From Nostoc sp. NMS8 (GTDB taxonomy: Bacteria > Cyanobacteriota > Cyanobacteriia > Cyanobacteriales > Nostocaceae): DNA of 64,000 nt. A program made the translations under genes and the position numbers. Location of the stretch: positions 176,519-240,518 of the forward strand of contig NZ_JABXKK010000062.1 of the NCBI RefSeq assembly GCF_017115045.1. The letters are read 5' to 3'. Within the stretch, counting starts at the first letter, position 1, and each line of letters opens with the position of its first letter. Under the pieces are notes generated by a model. It did not search any database, was not told where the DNA came from, and was given only the letters and a program-made list of their open reading frames with translations. Of the stretch, positions 63,841-64,000 are shown one piece after another.

Positions 63841-64000
63841 TTATTCAATCGCTCCCATTAGTTTTAATGCTATGTGCTGTGCAGACGTTAGCCCAGTTAC
63901 ACCTGTGATATTCAGCCCTGCACAAAGTTTATAGCTGAATGGCAATAAGAAAAGCCGAAATGCTTGTGGATTAAGCAGTTTGCAACTGCTTTCGTAATTC
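63841..64000 (-). CDS. C-terminal end of a gene cut by the window edge
   Basis: The minus strand is open from the window edge to a TAA at 63841-63843, giving at least 52 residues including KLLNPQAFRLFLLPFSYKL and ending GLTSAQHIALKLMGAIE. The composition is protein-like, with a possible amphipathic end. I cannot name the family from this piece. Confidence 0.45.
   Translation of the reverse strand, partial: NYESSCKLLNPQAFRLFLLPFSYKLCAGLNITGVTGLTSAQHIALKLMGAIE

Overview
The window is chromosomal DNA of a filamentous, heterocyst-type cyanobacterium, most likely Nostoc or a close relative. HIP1 sites (gcgatcgc) are frequent. There are short heptamer repeats of the ccccagt/ccccaat kind, several small inverted-repeat element families, a tocopherol prenyltransferase, a bifunctional arginine-to-proline enzyme, a DnaX intein and a CuA-less alternative terminal oxidase. 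Genes are loosely packed and the intergenic spaces are full of repeats.

Layout. 0-8 kb: tocopherol prenyltransferase with a TPR protein, then an NAD salvage/synthesis cluster (pncB-nadD-nrtR, then nadE) with a palindrome in the pncB promoter that looks like the operator of NrtR. 8-12 kb: AgrE/ArgZ-type arginine dihydrolase and an SLH-anchored beta-helix protein. 12.4-18.1 kb: a peptide-export locus with two double-glycine precursors (one with a 13-histidine core), a C39-peptidase ABC exporter and an HlyD adaptor. 18.1-25.1 kb: a frameshifted antitoxin-like gene, phosphoketolase, a small zinc-finger protein, RimM, AvtA and glutathione-dependent formaldehyde dehydrogenase. 25.1-32.6 kb: repeats, a hybrid histidine kinase, a membrane GTPase, a PEP-CTERM protein and a small conserved protein. 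33-39 kb: a membrane glycosyltransferase (probable glucosyldiacylglycerol synthase) and dnaX with an intein. 39-45.4 kb: a CHASE2-cyclase with DUF928 partner, EPSP synthase and a four-repeat CRISPR array without cas genes. 45.4-55 kb: an SDR, then two DUF2231 proteins followed by coxB-coxA-coxC and a small membrane protein (ARTO type), a pirin and an NDH-2-like flavoprotein. 55-64 kb: TamB, dienelactone hydrolase with an AraC regulator, two conserved small proteins, and the end of a gene cut by the window edge.

The two parts most worth attention are: (1) the peptide-export locus, where promoter, long 5' leader RNA and leader peptide are duplicated but the homology stops at the Gly-Gly cleavage site, giving two unrelated exported cores; and (2) the DnaX intein, whose LAGLIDADG endonuclease lies in a different frame from its splicing domains and carries two stop codons, while the dnaX frame stays open throughout.

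All function calls rest on reading protein motifs and gene order by eye; no database search was possible.
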